Shown piece after piece: positions 5,562 through 9,091 of a stretch of DNA of 9,091 nt. The position numbers and the translations under genes were made by a program. Every line of letters starts with the position of its first letter. Position 1 is the first letter of the stretch. The DNA lies in assembly GCA_021205005.1 (NCBI GenBank), contig JAJPYK010000077.1, positions 1-9,091 on the forward strand. The letters run 5' to 3'. The stretch comes from Paraprevotella sp. GTDB taxonomy: Bacteria > Bacteroidota > Bacteroidia > Bacteroidales > Bacteroidaceae. Below the pieces are notes generated by a model. That model made no database searches, was not told the DNA's origin, and saw nothing but the letters and a program-made list of their open reading frames with translations.

Positions 5562-6281
5562 ATGAGAAATTATTTGAAGTTCCTGTTTGTGATCGTATGT
5601 GGAGGCGTTCCCTGGTTCCTTTCTGCGCAGACTGTTTCCGCCACGGTAAATCCGGCGGCCAGCTATACGACTTCTACGGGTGAGGCTTTGGATGACGCTT
5701 CCGAGCCTCAATCGGCGCCTTTGGCGGGGCATTTTACGTCCAATGTGTCAGACCTGGGCGATTATTCCGTGCGTTATGAATGGCGTGTTTATCGTGAGGG
5801 ACAGGAAAATTCACCGATTATAGATCGCTTTGACGAGAATCTGGACTATACGTTTACGGAGAGCGGAACTTTTTACGTGCAACTGTATGCCACGTTCGTG
5901 TCGGGCAACGATACGATCGTTTTTCCTGAAGAAGGGGCGGCCGAACCGTTCACCGTGTCGATCAGCGAATCTGTATTGGAGTTTCCGAATGCTTTTTCTC
6001 CCAACGGGGACGGATACAATGATGTATATAAAGTAAAGGAAGGATATAAGTCAATTGTCAGTTTTAAGGCTGTCATCTTCAATCGGTGGGGACAGAAACT
6101 CTATTCTTGGGACACGCTCGACGGAGGATGGGACGGAAAATTCCACGGAAAGACGGTCAAGGACGGTGTCTATTTCGTCGTGGTGAATGCCCTAGGTTCC
6201 GACGGTAAGGAATATAAGATAAGGAAAGACGTAAACGTACTGACGGGATACTCCGGTACAGGTACGAACGGTAACAATTGA
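5562..6281 (+). CDS. Secreted PKD-like protein with CHU_C / type B T9SS C-terminal sorting domain
   Basis: The 239-residue protein starts at the ATG at 5562; a TTG six codons upstream overlaps the promoter box and is not a credible start. Residues 1-23 are a signal peptide (MRNYLKFLFVIVCGGVPWFL then SAQ). Residues about 55-135 form a PKD/Ig-like beta sandwich (YEWRVYREG, then DYTFTESGTFYVQLYATF). Residues about 139-228 match the CHU_C / gliding-motility C-terminal domain: LEFPNAFSPNGDGYNDVYKV, then FKAVIFNRWGQKLY, GGWDGKFHGK, DGVYFVVV and KIRKDVNVL. That domain is the type B sorting signal recognised by the type IX secretion system in many Bacteroidetes. An unusual polar tail, SGTGTNGNN, follows. 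The cargo is small, with little beyond the sorting domain. The stop is 6 bp before uvrA, so the two are co-transcribed. No enzymatic motif is visible. Confidence 0.85.
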   Translation: MRNYLKFLFVIVCGGVPWFLSAQTVSATVNPAASYTTSTGEALDDASEPQSAPLAGHFTSNVSDLGDYSVRYEWRVYREGQENSPIIDRFDENLDYTFTESGTFYVQLYATFVSGNDTIVFPEEGAAEPFTVSISESVLEFPNAFSPNGDGYNDVYKVKEGYKSIVSFKAVIFNRWGQKLYSWDTLDGGWDGKFHGKTVKDGVYFVVVNALGSDGKEYKIRKDVNVLTGYSGTGTNGNN

Positions 6282-6287
6282 GAGAAA

Positions 6288-9091
6288 ATGAAGGATAACG
6301 AAACAGAGAAAATAGAAGTATACGGGGCGCGCGTTCATAACCTGAAGAATGTGGATGTGCAGTTGCCGCGCAACAGTCTGACGGTGATTACGGGATTGAG
6401 CGGCAGCGGGAAGTCCTCGTTGGCTTTCGATACTATTTTTGCAGAGGGGCAACGCCGTTATATAGAGACGTTTTCCGCCTATGCCCGAAACTTCTTGGGC
6501 AACCTCGAGCGACCGGATGTGGATAAGATTACGGGCTTGAGCCCGGTGATTTCCATAGAACAGAAGACTACGAATAAGAATCCTCGTTCTACGGTGGGGA
6601 CAACTACCGAAATATACGACTTCCTGCGTTTGCTGTTTGCCCGTGCAGGAGAAGCCTATTCTTATTTGTCCGGCGAGAAAATGGTCCGTTATACGGAGGA
6701 GCAGGTTCTCGACTTGATCATCAAGGATTATGAGGGGCGGCGCATTTATCTGTTGGCACCGGTAGTGCGCAACCGTAAGGGGCACTACAAGGAATTGTTT
6801 GAAACCATACGTCGAAAGGGGTATCTTTATGTCTGTGTGGACGGAGAGATCCGGGAGATCGTTTCGGGCATGAAGCTCGACCGATACAAGAACCACAGTG
6901 TGGAAATCGTGGTGGACAAGTTGTGCGTGCAGCAGAAAGACGACAAACGTTTGCGCAACAGCGTAGCCGCCGCCATGCGGCAGGGCGAAGGCGAACTCAT
7001 GGTATATGATGTGGATACCGCTGCCGTGCGACATTACAGTAAACGATTGATGTGTCCGGAGACCGGATTGTCCTATCGTGACCCGGCTCCCCATAACTTT
7101 TCTTTCAATTCTCCTCAGGGAGCTTGTCCGCGATGTAAAGGGTTGGGCTACGTGAATCTGATCGACATGGACAAGGTGATTCCCAACCGCAATCTGTCGA
7201 TTTACGAAGGGGCCATATTGCCTTTGGGCAAGTACAAGAACAGCATGATATTCTGGCAAATCGACGCTTTACTGGAAAATTACGAAGCCACGGTGAAGAC
7301 GCCGGTCAAAGATCTGCCGGAGGAAGCCTTGAATGAGATTCTGTACGGCAGCGTAGACCGCGTGCGAATCAAGGCGCAACTGGTGCATACTTCATCGGAC
7401 TATTACGTGACTTACGAAGGACTGGTGAAGTATATCCAGATGACGCAGGAGAGCGAAAGTTCAGCGGCTGCTCAAAAATGGGCCGAACAGTTCTCCAAGA
7501 CCGTGACCTGTCCGGAATGCCACGGACAACGTCTAAACCAGGAGGCCCTGCATTTCCGTATTGCGGGGAAGAATATAGCCGAACTTTCGGCCATGGACAT
7601 AGGGGAGTTGTACGATTGGATGCTCCATGTGGAGGTACATATGACCGATCGGCAAAAGAAGAGCGCTCCGGAAATCCTGAAAGAAATCCGTTCGCGTCTG
7701 AAGTTCCTGCTGGATGTCGGGTTGGATTATTTGTCGCTGAATCGTTCGTCGTTATCGCTTTCGGGAGGCGAGAGCCAGCGTATTCGTCTGGCTACGCAAA
7801 TCGGTTCGCAACTGGTTAACGTACTTTATATCCTGGACGAGCCGAGTATCGGATTGCATCAGCGGGACAACCGCCGGCTCATTCATTCGCTGAAAGAGCT
7901 GCGCGATGCGGGAAACACCGTCATCGTGGTGGAACATGATGAAGAGATGATGGATAGTGCCGATTATATCATTGATATGGGACCTAAAGCCGGACGTTTG
8001 GGCGGAGAGGTCGTCTTCCAGGGGACACCGGAAGAAATGCTGAAGAAAGATACGCTGACTTCACGTTACCTGAACCATACCTGTTCCATTAGCATTCCGG
8101 AGCACCGCCGCGAGGGCAACGGACACTCTTTGTGGTTGCGTGGTGCACGGGGAAACAATCTGAAAAATGTGGATGTGGAGTTTCCTTTGGGCGTATTGAT
8201 AGGTGTGACCGGCGTATCCGGAAGCGGGAAGTCCACGTTGATTAATGAGACGTTGCAACCCATCCTGTCCAAGCATTTCTATCGTTCGTTGCGCGACCCG
8301 TTACCCTATGACACGATAGAAGGACTGGATTTCGTGGACAAAGTCGTCAGTGTGGATCAATCGCCGATAGGACGGCTTCCGCGTTCCAACCCGGCTACCT
8401 ATACGGGGGTGTTCTACGATATTCGCGCCCTGTTCGTCAGTCTTCCGGAGGCCAAGATACGCGGATATAAACCCGGACGCTTTTCGTTCAATGTGAAAGG
8501 GGGGCGTTGTGAGGCTTGCGGCGGAAATGGCTATAAAACGATCGAGATGAATTTTCTGCCGGATGTATATGTGCCGTGCGAAGTCTGCCATGGCAAACGT
8601 TATAACCGGGAGACGTTGGAAGTCCGTTTCAAGGGAAATTCCATTGCCGACGTGTTGGATATGACGATCAACAGAGCCGTGGAATTCTTTGAAAACCAGC
8701 CCGTCATATTGAACAAAATCAAGGTTTTGCAGGATGTGGGACTGGGATATATCAAGCTGGGACAGCCTTCCACGACGCTTTCCGGAGGAGAGAGTCAGCG
8801 CATCAAGCTGGCGACGGAGTTGTCCAAGCGGGATACCGGGCCGACGATATATATTCTGGATGAGCCTACGACCGGTCTGCATTTTGAGGATATCAGGGTC
8901 TTGCTCGGCGTGTTGAATAAGTCGGTGGACAGAGGCAATACGGTGATTGTCATCGAACACAACCTGGATGTGATCAAGTCGGCCGATTTCCTGATCGACA
9001 TGGGGCCTGACGGCGGTCGCGGAGGCGGCAACCTGTTGTTTGAAGGAACGCATGAGGCATTGGCGGAAGGCGGAGTAGGATATACGTCCCA
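6288..9091 (+). CDS. uvrA: UvrA, excinuclease ABC subunit A (3' end outside window)
   Basis: The first 934 residues are visible and the frame is open to the window edge. The family is about 940-950 aa, so only a short C-terminal tail is missing. UvrA is the cytoplasmic damage-recognition ATPase of nucleotide excision repair; it dimerises and loads UvrB. Both ABC ATPase modules are intact: Walker A GLSGSGKS at 36-43 and GVSGSGKST at 642-650; signature SGGESQR at 492-498 and 832-838; Walker B YILDEPS around 514-520 and YILDEPT around 855-861. The second zinc module is complete (C741, C744, C764, C767). The first has C256, C280 and C283, but threonine at 259 where the usual CxxC has cysteine. 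It starts 6 bp after the CHU_C gene and shares its promoter at 5539-5546. No SOS box is recognisable upstream. Confidence 0.97.
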   Translation, partial: MKDNETEKIEVYGARVHNLKNVDVQLPRNSLTVITGLSGSGKSSLAFDTIFAEGQRRYIETFSAYARNFLGNLERPDVDKITGLSPVISIEQKTTNKNPRSTVGTTTEIYDFLRLLFARAGEAYSYLSGEKMVRYTEEQVLDLIIKDYEGRRIYLLAPVVRNRKGHYKELFETIRRKGYLYVCVDGEIREIVSGMKLDRYKNHSVEIVVDKLCVQQKDDKRLRNSVAAAMRQGEGELMVYDVDTAAVRHYSKRLMCPETGLSYRDPAPHNFSFNSPQGACPRCKGLGYVNLIDMDKVIPNRNLSIYEGAILPLGKYKNSMIFWQIDALLENYEATVKTPVKDLPEEALNEILYGSVDRVRIKAQLVHTSSDYYVTYEGLVKYIQMTQESESSAAAQKWAEQFSKTVTCPECHGQRLNQEALHFRIAGKNIAELSAMDIGELYDWMLHVEVHMTDRQKKSAPEILKEIRSRLKFLLDVGLDYLSLNRSSLSLSGGESQRIRLATQIGSQLVNVLYILDEPSIGLHQRDNRRLIHSLKELRDAGNTVIVVEHDEEMMDSADYIIDMGPKAGRLGGEVVFQGTPEEMLKKDTLTSRYLNHTCSISIPEHRREGNGHSLWLRGARGNNLKNVDVEFPLGVLIGVTGVSGSGKSTLINETLQPILSKHFYRSLRDPLPYDTIEGLDFVDKVVSVDQSPIGRLPRSNPATYTGVFYDIRALFVSLPEAKIRGYKPGRFSFNVKGGRCEACGGNGYKTIEMNFLPDVYVPCEVCHGKRYNRETLEVRFKGNSIADVLDMTINRAVEFFENQPVILNKIKVLQDVGLGYIKLGQPSTTLSGGESQRIKLATELSKRDTGPTIYILDEPTTGLHFEDIRVLLGVLNKSVDRGNTVIVIEHNLDVIKSADFLIDMGPDGGRGGGNLLFEGTHEALAEGGVGYTS

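Noticed and set aside
6192..7259. 355-codon open frame on the - strand
   Set aside because: It is antisense to uvrA and the end of the CHU_C gene. The translation is rich in His/Gln/Arg, as expected for a shadow frame.
8301..9053. 250-codon open frame on the - strand
   Set aside because: It is antisense to the conserved second ATPase half of uvrA and shows no independent features.

Overview
The window looks like a chromosomal segment of a member of the order Bacteroidales (phylum Bacteroidota). The evidence is: (i) three good matches to the Bacteroidetes sigma-factor -7 box TAnnTTTG, each lying just upstream of a gene start; (ii) starts without recognisable Shine-Dalgarno sequences; (iii) protein families largely confined to this phylum, namely a DUF4293 membrane protein, a CHU_C / type B T9SS sorting domain, a PorT-like outer-membrane barrel, and an omega/Rpb6-type RNA polymerase subunit next to DUF4293. 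By eye the base composition is roughly balanced, closer to the higher-GC Bacteroidales than to AT-rich Bacteroides. I cannot name the genus.

Layout. Positions 1-573 (+) hold the 3' end of an omega/Rpb6-like RNA polymerase subunit gene and a four-helix DUF4293 membrane protein, closed by an intrinsic terminator. Positions 574-1132 are non-coding. They contain a terminator, a short A-run/palindrome repeat copy, and a compact 182-bp element with perfect 22-bp terminal inverted repeats and an internal hairpin. This element looks like a non-autonomous transposable element (MITE). A promoter at 1040-1071 then drives a two-gene redox unit (+): a flavodoxin-fold NAD(P)H oxidoreductase (1133-1657) and a ferredoxin-nitroreductase fusion (1709-2566). 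Positions 2567-2906 are a convergent intergenic region. It contains a weak terminator candidate and a perfect 17-bp inverted repeat with an A9 loop; one arm and the A-run recur in the first intergenic region.

Positions 2907-5383 (-) are a translationally coupled envelope pair. The upstream gene encodes a protein with a signal peptide, three LysM domains and a periplasmic-binding-protein fold. The downstream gene encodes a PorT-like beta-barrel. Back-to-back TAnnTTTG promoters at 5407-5414 (-) and 5539-5546 (+) separate them from the divergent (+) unit. That unit consists of a small secreted PKD-like/CHU_C protein (5562-6281) followed 6 bp later by uvrA (6288 to beyond the window end), which lacks only its last few codons.

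The ordinary content is housekeeping (RNA polymerase subunit, UvrA) plus common Bacteroidales envelope and redox genes. The points most worth a second look are the LysM/ligand-binding protein coupled to an outer-membrane barrel, the MITE-like element carrying a terminator-like hairpin, the recurring palindrome, and the missing zinc-ligand cysteine in UvrA.
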